A program made the position numbers and the translations under genes. Below, in pieces: positions 44,375 through 56,074 of a DNA stretch of 64,000 nucleotides. Below the pieces are notes generated by a model, which saw only the letters and a list, made by a program, of their open reading frames with translations, made no database searches and was not told where the DNA came from. How positions within the stretch are numbered: the first letter of the stretch is position 1; the number at the start of each line of letters is the position of its first letter. The stretch is from Spongilla lacustris. Taxonomy: Eukaryota; Porifera; Demospongiae; Spongillida; Spongillidae. Location of the stretch: NCBI GenBank assembly GCA_949361645.1, contig OX442425.1, forward strand, positions 6,637,622 to 6,701,621. The letters run 5' to 3'.

Positions 44375-44655
44375 TCAACTGGAGAAAGTTCCAAGTATAG
44401 ACTTCTCTTGACCAGCGGATGTACTGGTGCCAAACTGGTCTTTCTCCCACCCTGCAGCATTTGACCTAAAAGTCATCCATCCACTTAATACAGACCTCAT
44501 TCTGGAAGCGAGTTTGGCTTCAGGCAATTCTGCAGAATATGGCGAGGTTGGGAAGCATGCAAAAAATGATGAGATGTGTTCCGAGTTGGGCTGGACGTGC
44601 ATTCCATTAGTGGTGGAAGTCTATGGTGGTTTGGGATGTGAAGCCGAAGAATGAA
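44375..44655 (+). pseudogene. Family 1 endonuclease fragment after an (ATT)n tract
   Basis: Follows an ATT-type repeat at 44325-44359. Reads VPNWSFSHPAAFDLKVIHPL, then KHAKNDEMCSELGWTCIPLV and VEVYGGLG before a stop. Another 5'-truncated insertion. Confidence 0.75.
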
Positions 44656-47294
44656 TGCAGTGGAACTCATCAAGGTGAGGTTCATCTTGCTGTATAGGTC
44701 ATGGGTGACCTTGCACAGATTTGTAGCACAAAGGACAGCCATTCTTGCATGCACATAGCCCAGCACTTCACTGTAAGACTTGTGCCAAATTGCAGCTATT
44801 TTTTCAGCCAAATGACATATAAATGTCTTTGCCTCAAGACCCAGTGCCCCATCAGCTGTCACAACAAATGGTGTAAAAGAAGCATTCGATGCAAGTAAGA
44901 ATTCGCATCTGAATCTACTATTCAAACATCAAAAAAGTAGTAGCTTGAGGCTGCCATACACCACGAACAGAAACATATGCAACCAAAGCAGGAAGCTTTT
45001 CATGGTCGTTGGGTTCTCTTACAACAGGTTCTCTCACAACATCTTTGTATGCAATTGAAGCCAAGTCACCAAGGGCATCCCTAATCTCATTATGTTTTTG
45101 GATGACTAATCCTCCCTTTCTACAATCAAGTGCATGTCCAGTGCTGAACTGACTACCACAACCATCACACAGAGCTGGCAATCGTAGTAATGGTCGATGA
45201 TATCTCAGTGCCAGTGAGTCCCGAAATTCAGTGGCAGATAGATCAAAATGATGGTATGCCATTGGTATCACTGTCAACCATGCTGAGGTCTTTCCATCAA
45301 TTCCTCGTTGTATAGCTCTCTTCTTGTTGTTGTCAAAGGTTTTGTAGAACTGAATTCAGAAGAATCTGGTATTGGATTTCAATGTCATGATTTAATTCCC
45401 AGTGTAGCTTCGAAGGGTGGTCTATGTGATTAAATACTGAGAAGACTGAATTACACTTGATTGCATCAACTATATGAGCTGTACATTTTCTTGAACTTGC
45501 AAAGGAAGATACAGCTGTTGATAGAGGATCTCAAATTCCCAGTCCTCCATGACGGGCTGGAAGTGAAAACAGTTTCTTTTCAGAGTTACTTACAGTTCCC
45601 TGGAATAAAGCTGGCCAAAAGATGTCTTTCAATGCATTGCTCAGGTTTTCAAAGGAGGATTCACAATTTGGTACCACTCTTTGCAGGTAAGACCATTGGA
45701 ATTGCAGTGATTTGGAAAGAGCTCCAAATGCAGCCTGGGGGTATAATTTGGCTGCCTCAGCCAGTACACCCACTCCAGATGTCCAAGTTTTAACCTTTTA
45801 TAAAACAAAAGCATGCACATCCTCTTCCTCCCCAATGAATCCTCCCAAGAAACGATGTCCACGAACTATTTTTACTCCAAGTTCTCCAAACAGTGCCTTA
45901 GCTTCAGCCTCCTCTGTGGCTCTAACAACCAAAACCGTCTTTTTAGGTTCAGGGTGGTAACCATAATCTGGACCTAGTTCACATAATTTCTGGAACCAAA
46001 CTTTCAAGTTTGAAAGTTTCGCAGTGCAGGCTGAATCGTCGGCATACCAGTTCTGGATCCACTTGCCCTGATCTGTAAGATGTTTAATAAGTGGCATTAG
46101 AGCGGCAGCATACATTAGCATTGAAAGTGGATCTCCCTGTGCAACACCTTCTTTGCTAAGGATTACCTCAGAGCTGCCCTGTAAAAGGTATGATGCATAA
46201 CCCCTATAGGTGTTAAATAGGAAACGTGAGCATCTGGGCCATTGAACTCTAACATTCCATAAAGCTGCAGATCTATTAAGAGAATTAAAGGCAATCTTGG
46301 CATCGACTAATATAACTCCGCATCCATCTTCACGATGCTCATCATATAGCTTTCTCATGGCATGAACTGCGCCTTCAATTCCTGCTCTCAGTCCAGAGCA
46401 CAGCTGATCTACTCCACACAATTCCTCAACATCAATACCTGTAGCCAAGGCCATCACTTTTCCAATTATTCTTCTAAGTACTTCCCTCACAGCGATAGGT
46501 CACACTCCAGGGCATTTATCAAGTGCTATCAATCGACAAGACATAAGTGCCTTGATTTGTGCCCATTCTACTACGCCATTTGCAAGGCATCTCACCAGTT
46601 CAGCAACAGCATCCCTCAAAGAGCTACTAGAAGAGCCAAACCTCAAAAGGTAGCATTGCCATTGAGCAGCCGTTGAACCTCCTGGGCCACAACTACCACG
46701 AATGCTCCTGGCAGCATTTTCAATATGTGATCCTGTGATGTCAACATCAACAAGTGGAGGAAGTTCATCACATGGCAAAAATGCTCGTGTGCCTGACTGT
46801 GATGCTTCTGGATGTTTCTCTTGCAAGATTTGTGCAACAGGTTTGCCATTTACCAGCTGAGAAGGATCTAAAACACCTCCACTACATGCTTGGTCTGTCA
46901 ACCACCTTACAGCTGATCTGATGTCCCCTCTTAGCATTAAGTTGGAAAATACCCTTAGGACATGATCCTTGCTCCTGTCCAAGTTGACACCATGCGACTT
47001 TGACCACTGCTTAGCGCATCTCTCATATTCATGTATAAGTTCCGGAGACCTCTCCTGCCTCCATTCATCTATTCTCCTTTTCAAGAGCCTTCGAATATCA
47101 GCACCTTTCTTCACCATTTTATCTCTTTGCATCATAACTGCTATAAAAACTATTACACGTTCTGAGGGAGCAGACTGTCTGCTTAGACAAAGCATTTCCT
47201 TTGCTAAACGGTCGATAATCTCTCTTCCAATAGAACCCCTAGGTAAAATATAGTGATTACCTCTAACAGTGACAACTTTTCTCCAATATTGCAC
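44656..47294 (-). pseudogene. Family 2 non-LTR retrotransposon, nearly complete ORF
   Basis: Minus strand. 47294-46503 encodes the region before and at the start of the RT (MQYWRKVVTVRGNHYILPRG..., FLPCDELPPLVDVDITGSHI, GPGGSTAAQW, CRLIALDKCPGV). An in-frame TGA at 46502-46500 interrupts it, where CGA (Arg) is expected in PGVRPIAVRE, as by a CpG transition. The same frame continues to 45798: GVILVDAKIAFNSLNR (motif A), EGVAQGDPLSMLMYAAA (motif B), NWYADDSACT (YADD catalytic motif), FLGGFIG. After frame breaks near 45790 and 45530: SLPARHGGLGI, then at 45277-44918 the knuckle CDGCGSQFSTGHALDCRKGG, IQKHNEIRDALGDLASIA. The tail at about 44900-44660 is FTPFVVTADGALGLEA. It is distinct from family 1 in every block. 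Confidence 0.88.
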
Positions 47295-47764
47295 CCAAAC
47301 ATCTTCGTTGCTATTACAACTTCAGTCCTTAGCCAGTGACTCACCAAAAGCTTGACACATTTTACCATTACAATATAATAATAGGTTTACAATACAAATT
47401 ATACAATTATAGCACATAAAAACAATATCCTATTATTATTATTACATTTGGCCCGCAGGCTCTGCATCAAAACCAACCAAACGATGTCCAGAGTGATTTC
47501 AAATCTATATGGTCGTCTGAACATGTCCCTAATTAAGGCCAACTCAAGAGCGACGTTGAGTAGAAGTGCATTGTAGATTTAGATGTGTGGTGTAATTAGT
47601 TGTGCATTTTATTATTATGATGTATTTTTTAATAATAACAAAACATTTATAGCAATAACACAACAAAAAAAAATTAATGCATGACTACAGAAAAAAAAAC
47701 TCATTTACAAGTGGTATGCACCTTGACAGTATTGCCGTAGCATTGGCTCTGACAATGTGCATGT
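47295..47764. other. No gene; AT-rich spacer
   Basis: ATT-type runs near 47430-47445 and 47630. CCAGAGTGATTTCAAATC... at about 47485-47550 contains a small piece of family 1 tail (NLYGRLNMSLIKANSRA-like on the plus strand). Confidence 0.4.
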
Positions 47765-48457
47765 TTAACCTCCACTAAATTTCATGTAGGACCACAGACT
47801 TTGATTTTCCACTGATGTGGCTATGTGGGATGCCAGCTTGGAAAAGAAATCCACTGCCTCCATGCCCCATGCTCCATAGGACTCTAAAACTATGGGAACA
47901 CATACCAACCCCAGATCTGAACATTTACCACCATTGGCTTTGAGCTTTCTCTCCTCAACTCTCTTTGCAGCTGCTCCAGCCGTCACTCCCGCTTCCATTA
48001 GGGTAAGTGGGTTAAGTGGAGATGTGACGGATAGGTCCAAGGCCGCATGCTTGCCCATAAACCATATTTGCTGGGTGTGTATTGCAGTGGTTTGGGGAAA
48101 GGTTTTGGCCTACCTCTAGATGTATGCTGAGTTGGGCACGATGGCAGATCTCTGCCACAATGTTTTGCAATCTGTTGTGATGAAACACAATACCTCCCTC
48201 ATGTTTGCAAGTAGTTGCTTGGTGGCCAAGGGGATCAAGGCTTTTTTTATGCACACTGGGAGCCACCAGATGTGTCCAGACAGAGCTACCATTTGATGGC
48301 CACACGGAACTGTGATGGGTCAAAGGTGGTACTGAAAACCAGGAGTCTGCATGGGGAGATGAGACCGACAGCAAATGTGCCTTGTTCACAATGGAAGAAG
48401 CTTCCAGGAGTGAACTAAAGAGGTGGTTATCTCGCTTCTGTGATAATTTGCTCTGGG
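47765..48457 (-). pseudogene. Family 1 non-LTR fragment (knuckle to tail)
   Basis: Minus strand: LFSSLLEASSIVNKAHLLSV, SSPHADSW, SLDPLGHQATTCKHEGG, GKHAALDLSVTSPLNPLTLM, EERKLKANGGKCSDLGLVCV, ESYGAWGMEAVDFFSKLASH. Frame breaks separate the pieces. The knuckle's first Cys pair is damaged. Confidence 0.78.
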
Positions 48458-49765
48458 TGATATTGGAGGTACATGTACATATATTGTAGTTATAGATATT
48501 CATTTGTTTTGTTTGCATAACACTCATTAGGATTCTGGTCCAACTGTGGGCTATGCTCAACTTGTATGCTGTCTGCTACAGGGACTAAATGATTGAAGAT
48601 GCCAACTGCATCGAACAGATGTTGGATAGAATCTGATGCAGAGCCAGAGGATGACAAAGAAGAGATAAAAACTGCACTTGCATGATGGGAGAGAGATCTT
48701 AAACCCAGGCTACCCCTACTCAAGCTGAACTGAGCCTGTCACCAGGCATCATTAGATGTATCTATGCCAGTTATTATTGAGTGTGAAACAATTGCACCAA
48801 AACTACACATATATACCCTACATCTACACTACAGTTCTATAAATGCACTAGCTAACTCCCTCCCTAAGATGGCCCTGGCCACTGATCTCGCAAGAGATCA
48901 GTTCAGATGGCCATAGATCTCTGCAGCCATTTTTGCTTAAGAGCTGGCCTGGCCGATGGCAAGCAAAGAGGCTAGTCAGGAAAATGCGCACTGTGCCTCT
49001 TTGCCCCAGTTGTCGTATGTTTCAACAACCATTGGGATGCAAGACCATCCCAACTCCTGGCACTTGGCATCATTAACAGTATGTTTCCTAACCTCAACTG
49101 CAAAGGCTGCTGCCCCAACTGCTGCACTGGCTTCCTTTATGATGACAGAGGAAAGAACAGATGTAACTGTTATTATTATTATTAGAATACAAGGGTTACA
49201 AGCAAAGCACAAAAACACAAGTGAATATGTACACATGTATTATGTAAGACACTTATGAAGCTGGCTGATCTGACCTGTTGGCCACCATTCTGGCCAGAGT
49301 CTTGAAAATTGGTAGACTAGCAGTGCCCCAACCACCAAAAGACTCAAAAGCCAAAGGAACAAAAAGTATATGTACGGCATCTAAACTTTGTTCGTACTTG
49401 TTCCTCTCTCCAGTGAGAAGCACAAAGTTGTTCAGACTGTGGGTGGTGGTAATCTAAAAGATGAACCTGTGTAGGACTGTCAACAGTAACATCCATTGCT
49501 AAAGGTTGACCTCTGGACCAGTTGGGAATAAAACTATCAGCTGGCTTCTGCTTGATACCAGGCAGAATGTATGGTTTTTCCAGATGAGGTGAAAGGGCTG
49601 CCTGAGAAGCCATGCGTATTGCGAATAGCATTGTGACGTCTGGTTACACTCTACAAACAGTTGCATGGTGCCCAGACCTACCTTGGTCATGATGACAAAA
49701 TGGACACTTGGATTCTTCGCTAAAATATGTCTTATTATTATTATTATTTTTACTGTAGAGGAGGC
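48458..49765 (-). repeat. Left arm of 1.3-kb inverted duplication of retroelement debris
   Basis: Near-identical reverse complement of about 56075-57500. From its outer end (minus strand) it holds a family 3 knuckle/endonuclease piece (49720-49260: CPFCHHD..., KPADSFIPNWSRGQPLAMDV), an (AAT)n tract, a family 1 tail (about 49160-48850: EVRKHTVNDAKCQELGWSCI, VETYDNWGKEAQCAFS), then a family 1 post-RT piece (48735-48490: GSLGLRSLSHHASAVFISSL). All are broken. Confidence 0.85.
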
Positions 49766-50088
49766 ATTATTATTGAGATTGGGTGTACCATTGGTGGTGG
49801 AGTCGTATGGAGCCTGGGGAAAGGAGGTATTGGAGTCTATCTCCCAGCTAGCTTCTTGACTAGCCACTTGCTCGTCCAAGGCAAAGTCAGTGGTTCTTAC
49901 CGATCCCTATGGGCGGCTGCCATCCTTTCCCGTAGCATCAGTCAAAGAGATGTAGGGTAGATATAGTTAGCATTTTGTGTACATTGTGTGTAGTCTAGTT
50001 GTATATGTTTATATATCAGTGTATTTGTGTATGTCCATTAATCCTGTATTGTGAATATCTCAATTATTATTATTATTATTATTATTGA
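49766..50088 (+). pseudogene. Family 1 tail fragment with (ATT)n end
   Basis: LGVPLVVESYGAWGKEVLES then a stop, with the rest in other frames. Ends in (ATT)n at about 50065-50086, the typical 3' tail of this family here. Confidence 0.7.
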
Positions 50089-51559
50089 AAATATATGGTA
50101 TGCTGGCTGGTCCCAGGTCTGCAGTTCTTCAAGCTCTCTCCATCATGCAAGAGATTGGTCCTCCTAATGGTCTCATTGTAAACTTTCATAAATGTGAGAT
50201 ATTTAGCAAACATGATGTCAGCCTTTTCCCTCCAGAAATGAGAAGATCATCACACCCTAATATTGTCATCTTGGGCATCCCCATGGTGACAAGGCATTTT
50301 GCTCCTCCTTCATTTCGGAGAAACATGAAGAGGCCAAAGCTCTCCTGCTCAAATTGGAGGAAGTGAGTGCAGTTGACCCACATGTGGCCTTTTCCCTTCT
50401 ACGTCAATGTGCGGGATTCTGTAAGCTGGCCCACCTTGCTCGTAGCACACCACCCTCCCAAGCCATATCAGCCCTTGAGGCCTTTGATCATAACATCCGA
50501 TCAACCTTCTCCAAGTGCACAGTAGTTGACACCTCCAATCAGGCCTGGCAACAGGCGGAGCTCAGCTTAGGCAGGGGTGGCCTGGGCATGCGCTCCCTGA
50601 GTTGGCATTCCCCAGCAGCATACATTGCCTCTCTGAGCTCCTCTGGTGCTGGTCCATTGTCCCAAGAACACCTTATCCATGCAGTAGCCTTGTTTAACTC
50701 ACTTGTACCATCATCCGAGGCGGTCAGCATAGAGGAGGTGTTGACACCCCGTATCCATCAAAAGGTGCTGTCCAATAAGATTGATAACCATCTGTTCAAT
50801 GTACTCTATGAGCAATCTTCTGCCGCAGATAGAGCACGCCTTCTCTCTGTCTCCTCCCCTCATGCTGCATCTTGGGTGTCAGTCATTCCCTCTGAGGGGC
50901 TAGGCCTTCATCTTCAACCTTCTTAGTTCCAGGTGGCCATCAAGTGGTGGCTGGGCCTAGACACCTCATGTGGCTCAATTTGTCCTCTGTGTCCTGGGAG
51001 AGTACTTGATCCCCTTGGCCATCATGCACTCACCTGCAAGCGTGGTGGAGATGTGGTAACTCGGCACAATAAACTGCGTGACACCCTTGCTGAGACCTGT
51101 CGCAGGGCCCACCTGAATGTTAAGGTGTAGGCAGGAAGTAACCTCACCAAAGACCACAGCCACACTCGCCCTGCAGACATCCTAGTACCCAACTGGTCTT
51201 TGGGTAAGCCAGCAGCCTTCGACTTTTCTGTGACGTCACCGCTTAACTTCAATGTTTTACTCAAAGCGGGACTAGCAGCAGGTCAGGCTGCCAGAGCTAC
51301 TGAGGAAAGAAAACACGAGGAAAATGATACCAAATGCAAGGAGCTAGGGTGGGTTTGTGTCCCCATGGTGGTTGAGGCATATGGTGCTTGGGGGACAGAA
51401 GCAATGGAGTCATTTTCACTTCTGGCCTCTCTCCTTGCAACTAGCTCCAACAGGGCTAAGGCTGAGGTCCTAGCTGCCTTATATGGCAGGCTGAACCTCA
51501 ACTTAGTTCGAGCCAACGCCACAGCCATCCTCTCCAGATGCTTTGTCCATGACTATTAG
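50089..51559 (+). pseudogene. Family 1 non-LTR retrotransposon, best-preserved 3' half
   Basis: Starts within the RT (GPPNGLIVNFHKCEIFS at 50156, one frameshift near 50350). From 50354 one frame runs to the stop at 51557-51559, broken only by two TAG codons (50924-50926 and 51128-51130). Blocks: VDPHVAFSLLRQCAGFCKLA; LSLGRGGLGMRSLSWHSPAA; SAADRARLLSVSSPHAASWV; IKWWLGLDTSCGSICPLCPG; zinc knuckle CPLCPGRVLDPLGHHALTC; GGDVVTRHNKLRDTLAETCR; endonuclease core RPADILVPNWSLGKPAAFDF then SVTSPLN; ERKHEENDTKCKELGW; VEAYGAWGTEAMESFSLLAS; AALYGRLNLNLVRANATAIL. The knuckle plus PD-(D/E)XK-like core places the family with restriction-like-endonuclease non-LTR elements (R2/NeSL/CRE grade). The precise clade is not determined. 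Confidence 0.87.
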
Positions 51560-51868
51560 CAATAGTAGGGTGCATTTATTTATCATTATAATTATATATT
51601 ATAATGTAGTGTCTTTGTATTAAAAATATTATTATAATTAAAATTGTCAAATATACATGACATACGAACCATTATTATACACTTACTAATACTGCTCTAC
51701 ACTGTCTCTTACTACACTTCAATTAACCCTAGCCTACACATACTCCCTCTCCACCTTCCTACGCATGCTCTTTGAGTGAGCCTTATTAGGTCTAGCCTCG
51801 TCCAACAGTCGTGGTTTTTGACAAATATCCACTATGTCTTTCAAAGCAGCCTCGAGGTGATCAGCCTC
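51560..51868. other. No gene recognised
   Basis: AT-rich sequence between the retroelement stop and the end of the minus-strand gene; could include that gene's 3' UTR. Confidence 0.4.
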
Positions 51869-52756
51869 TTACGTGGCCCTAATCTGAGAAGGGGATCCCT
51901 CTCTTTTCGTGGCCACTCCCAAGTTGCACCCGTCAGCACCGTCACCTTCATGCTCATCCCATGTCTTCAATGCCTTCTTCAGGTTTGACAACTTCTTTGT
52001 GCTACTACGTAGTAAGTCTAGTGCTCTCACTCTATCTTCAGGAGCTTCCCAAGTCTGGTGAGGCTGAAGGTCAGTTTCCAGCCATCGAACTGAACATTCC
52101 AAGCTCTCAATCTCCGAAACAAGGTCTGAACAGCATCTAATGTGTCGTAGGTCGAGAATGCCTTCATCTTCATAATTCCTTAACTCAGCTTGTAGATTTT
52201 CAACTTGGCGACAGCTGTGGTTAAATGCTGTATCTGCGGATTTCTTGGAACGAGCATTACTTGGAGTTCGTAAAAGCTTAGCGTACATAGGCGGATCCAG
52301 GGGGGGTGCCTAGGGTGCCCGTGCACCACCCTCCAAGGTCCAGTATTAATTACTATTTTCAGAATCTAAATTGTCTGTTTGTGAATCCAACTTATATTAC
52401 TCAAAAGAGGCTGTAGACATGTATGAGCAGTTAATGCGCTTGTAATTTACCGTGCCCCTCCCTTCATTAATATTCATGTGCACCACCCAGCCAAAAATCC
52501 TGGATCCGCCTATGGCGTATGCTTCATCTCGCCGGCACTTCGCTCGCTGGAGCTCAATCTGTATTGAGCGGTGGCAGCTGTCATCCTTATCGAGCCACCC
52601 CGTTCCACAGCTGGAGAAATCTGGGTCTGCTATGAACTCAACAATTTCCTCGTCGTCTGAATAATCATCGCCGACAAATTCGTCACTATCGAAAAGAAAT
52701 TCATCACCATCGAAGACCGGTTTATCGTCATCGTCAGCTTCCTCCGCTTCGGCCAT
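51869..52756 (-). pseudogene. Unrecognised acidic protein gene split by a MITE
   Basis: Minus strand. The first part (52756-52515) encodes an acidic N-terminus, MAEAEEADDDDKPVFDGDEF and onward, then CHRSIQIELQRAKCRRDEAY. The second part (52285-51869) encodes AKLLRTPSNARSKKSADTAF, a probable coiled coil (CRQVENLQAELRNYEDEGIL, SDLVSEIESLECSVRWLETD) and a stop. The two are in the same frame once the 229-bp element and one 5-bp duplicate (TACGC on this strand) are set aside, giving about 219 codons. With the element present, translation would end inside it at codon 119. No family is recognised. The clean join suggests a recent insertion, perhaps not fixed. Confidence 0.7.
52286..52514. mobile_element. 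229-bp hAT-like MITE, 5-bp target duplication GCGTA
   Basis: Ends CATAGGCGGATCCAGG and CCTGGATCCGCCTATG are perfect complements. GCGTA stands at 52281-52285 and 52515-52519. A subterminal GTGCACCACCC motif occurs near both ends in inverse orientation. Non-coding. Confidence 0.9.
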
Positions 52757-52823
52757 TTTTCATTTATTTTTTTGAACGGACAAGGGATAAGTTCATATGT
52801 ATAATATAAATAGTGTGTTATTC

Positions 52824-53065
52824 TTAGTATTTTATGTATAATCTCATAATAACATGCATTCCATTAGTGGTGGAAGTGTATGGTGTTTGTGGGTATTTGC
52901 CTCTATCCCAACCCTGAACCAACACATCAGCAGGACGTGTGTTGATGTGATCTCCAGATAGGCCATATCCCACTTCAACCCTTACAGGCAGGTGAGCTCG
53001 GTGGCAGAGTTCGGCAAAGGTGTCCCTAAGGTGGTTATGACGGGTGACCACATCTCCACCATGTT
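52824..53065 (-). pseudogene. Family 1 non-LTR fragment
   Basis: Minus strand: GGDVVTRHNHLRDTFAELCH, then GDHINTRPADVLVQGWDRGK, then a jump to the tail (VYTSTTNGMHV is out of frame; PLVVEVYG lies at 52860-52890 on the plus strand). Flanked by AT-rich sequence. Confidence 0.7.
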
Positions 53066-53344
53066 ATTATTATTTTGTATAATAATTTTATTTTTATTTT
53101 ATTTTTAAATATTATAAAATACATAAAATTTAAATAAAATACAAAGGAATAAATAACATACTCAAGCACATGCAAACACATAATAGCACATACAAATTCT
53201 ATTCATAAGCTGATGTGGGTAGTCCAGCCCCATCATCAATGTGCACTACACTTCTCCATTTCACTCTGCTTCCTCTTTTGCACAGATTTGTGGATCTTAG
53301 TGTAGCAAATGCCAACGTCGCCCTTACCCATCCAGTCACTTCAC

Positions 53345-54154
53345 TTAGTGGTTTTCCCACTTCAATGCTATATTTGTTGCTAAAAGCTTCATGACAGAGT
53401 TAGCTTCATGAGCTAGGACACCATCAATTGGGGTGACAAAAGGGGTGTAAGATGCATGTCTAGCCTCAACAGCATCCAGGTATTTCTTTTTCTTCTCATT
53501 CTCAGCTGATAGGAGAACAGAATTAATAGCGCGGCTAGTATATGACTGGGCGTCAGTGTCCATGACACAAATATCAAGTAATGCCTCAGTCTGGGCAGCC
53601 CACAATCCTCTCACACCAAGATCAGCTACCAAGGCAGGAAGACCTCTCACAGGATTAACATCTCTCACAATGGGTTCTCTTATCACATCTCTAAATGCAA
53701 TGGATGCAAGGTCACCCAAAGCATCTCTCACCTCATTGTGCCGTTGGATGATCAAGCCACCTTTTCTGCAATCCAAAGCATGCTGAGGGGTAAACTCTGC
53801 ACCACATCCATCACAGTCAGCAGGCAACTTTGTTAGTGGTTGGTGATATCTAATAGCCAAAGCATCACGAAATTCTGATGGTGAGAGGTCAAAGTGGTAG
53901 TGGGATACTGGTAGTACAGTCAGCCAGGTGGATGTCTTGCCCTTTACTACTCTTTGAATTGCTTGCTTCTTCCTATCACTCAGAGATGTCAGTACCAAAG
54001 TTAGCTTATCTTCTTGAAATCCTGTAATCTCATGCTTCATCTCTTTCTTTGCCTGTGTCATCTGTTGCAAGTGATCATATAATAATAAAAAATAAATAAA
54101 TAATAATAATAATAACAATTGGCTCCCAGTCTCAACACCACCTTGTCTCAGCAA
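53345..54154 (-). pseudogene. Family 2 non-LTR C-terminal region
   Basis: One open minus-strand frame of about 269 codons. The part from about 54060 matches the family 2 element at 44918-45277: VSHYHFDLSPSEFRDALAIR, the knuckle CDGCGAEFTPQHALDCRKGG (C-x2-C-x8-H-x4-C), IQRHNEVRDALGDLASIAFR, then PALVADLGVRGLWAAQTEAL and LDICVMDTDAQSY, the probable endonuclease core, then a tail ARHASYTPFVTPIDGVLAHE. It is better preserved than the 44.7-kb copy in this region. 5'-truncated, beginning near an (AAT)n tract at about 54085-54115. Confidence 0.8.
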
Positions 54155-54199
54155 CTCAAATGTTTAAATCTTTTCTACCACCATCAAAGGCTATTAACT

Positions 54200-54770
54200 C
54201 AGAGGCACTTCTGTTGACTCCAGTCACCCAAAAGAGCCTCTCCTCCAAGCTGGATGAATGACCACCTCTTCAAGGTTCTCCTGAAAATGTCCGCTGACAA
54301 GGCTCGCTTGCTGTCTGTTTCCTCCCCTCATGCAGTTTCATGACTGTCTGTTACTCCTTCAGAAGGTCTTGGATTCCATCTTGACCCCACCCAATTTCAG
54401 GTTGCCATTAAGTGGTGGCTTGGCCTGGACCTTTGCTATGGTTCATGTTGCCCACTGTGCCCTGAGATTGCCTTGGACCCACTTGGCCACCATGCTGTTA
54501 CTTGCAAAAGGGGTGGTGATGTGGTTTCCTGCCACAACAAACTGCGTGAAGTCCTTGCGGATTCCTGCTGGTGAGTTCATCTGGGTGTCCAGGTGGAAAT
54601 GGGTAACAATCTCACCAATCACAGCCACACCCATCCAGCTGACCTTTTAGTTCCAAACTGGATCTTGGGCAAGCCAGCAGCTGTTGACCTGTCTGTCACA
54701 TCTTCGCTTAATCCTACAACTCTTTCGGAAGTGAGTGTGACAAGAGGAGTAGCTGCACAGACCACTTCAG
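54200..54770 (+). pseudogene. Family 1 non-LTR fragment
   Basis: SADKARLLSVSSPHAVS, EGLGFHLDPTQFQVAIKWWL, knuckle CPLCPEIALDPLGHHAVTC, GGDVVSCHNKLREVLADSC, HPADLLVPNWILGKPAAVDL, SVTSSLNP. Stops interrupt it, and it ends abruptly where the next copy begins. Confidence 0.78.
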
Positions 54771-54774
54771 GCTG

Positions 54775-55530
54775 CTCTTCCAATCTCTATCTCTGCCTAA
54801 TAGAGCAGACTTCTATCTGGTTCTTCTCCCCATGCTTCTGCATGGCTCCAGGCGGTGCCAGCTCCTGGGCTCAATCTCCACCTTGACCCATCAGTGTTTC
54901 AAGCTGGTGTAAAGCAGTGGTTAGGCATTGATTCCTCCCAAGGTGCCAACTGTCCATTCTGTCCCCCACACCGTCTGGACCCCTTAGGTCATCATGCATT
55001 AACATGCAAGTACAGGGGTGACGTAGTCTCCTGCCACAACAGGCTTTGAGATGTGTTTCTGGAGTCTTGCAGGCAAGCCTGCATTGGTGCCCATGTTGAA
55101 GCAGGGAGTGGTCTTGGGCTAGACCAACGTCGTACATGACCTGCTGATGTTCTGGTCCCTGGCTGGATGTTAGGCATGCCAGCTGCCTTTGACATTACTG
55201 TCACATCACCACTTAACCCAAATACCTTTACTGAAGCGAGTGTGATGGCAGGGTCAGCAGCCTTGGCAGCTGAACAGCGGAAGCATAATGCCAATGATGT
55301 GAAATGCTCTGAGCTTGGGTGGAAGTGTGTCCCACTAGCTGTGGAGAGCTATGGGTGTTGGGGTACAAAAGCTAGGCAGCACCTGGCATGATTGGCTTCT
55401 CGTCTTGCTACATGTTACAATATCTCGAAGTCCCAGGCTACCTCCAATTTGTACGGGAGACTCAACTTGACCCTGGTGAGGGCAAATCTGCTGTCCCATC
55501 CAATGTCCTTTAGAGACACCTGTTAGTTAG
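54775..55530 (+). pseudogene. Family 1 non-LTR fragment, second tandem copy
   Basis: Restarts upstream of the knuckle (LNLHLDPSVFQAGVKQWLGI), then CPFCPPHRLDPLGHHALTC, RGDVVSCHNRL, PADVLVPGWMLGMPAAFDIT, VTSPLNPNTFTEASVMAGSA, EQRKHNANDVKCSELGWKCV, ESYGCWGTKA, NLYGRLNLTLVRAN. Several stops. It directly follows the previous fragment. Confidence 0.78.
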
Positions 55531-55879
55531 TGCGTTGCATAATAATCCATTATTAGTTACGTTTTGTTTGTTGTTTGTAATTATTATAAATAATAATGTA
55601 CAATATAATATTATATTTATATATTGTCAATAATTCTGGCAGATGATGCAATGGCATTTAGGTAAAACACATACACACTTACACAGATTACACTATAACA
55701 ACACATTATATATTGTGTATTATTATTATTATTTTCAATGTATAAATGTAATTGAATTCAACAGTTATCATGCGCTATAATAATAGCTATTACTGTAAAC
55801 AAATTATGCATAATACACTGAAATAAATACTCTATTATATATAATATATAAACAAACATCACAATGGCAAACACATACT
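55531..55879. other. No gene; AT-rich spacer
   Basis: Includes (ATT)n at about 55719-55733. Confidence 0.4.
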
Positions 55880-56066
55880 CTAGATAGAATGGCCATGGAG
55901 TTGGCTCTGATCAGGGTCAAGTTTAATCTGCCATAGATCAGATTTGATGTGAAGAACTTAGGTTGCCCCAGTCTAGTGGCTAGTCTTCCAGCAAGTCTGG
56001 AGAGACTATGTTGAGCTTCTGGTCCCCAAGTTCTATAGGACTTTACCATTATTATTATTATTATTA
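55880..56066 (-). pseudogene. Family 1 tail fragment
   Basis: Minus strand: KSYRTWGPEAQHSLSRLAGR, then LIYGRLNLTLIRANSMAILS. It starts at an (AAT)n tract at 56049-56066. Confidence 0.7.
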
Positions 56067-56074
56067 AATAAAAA

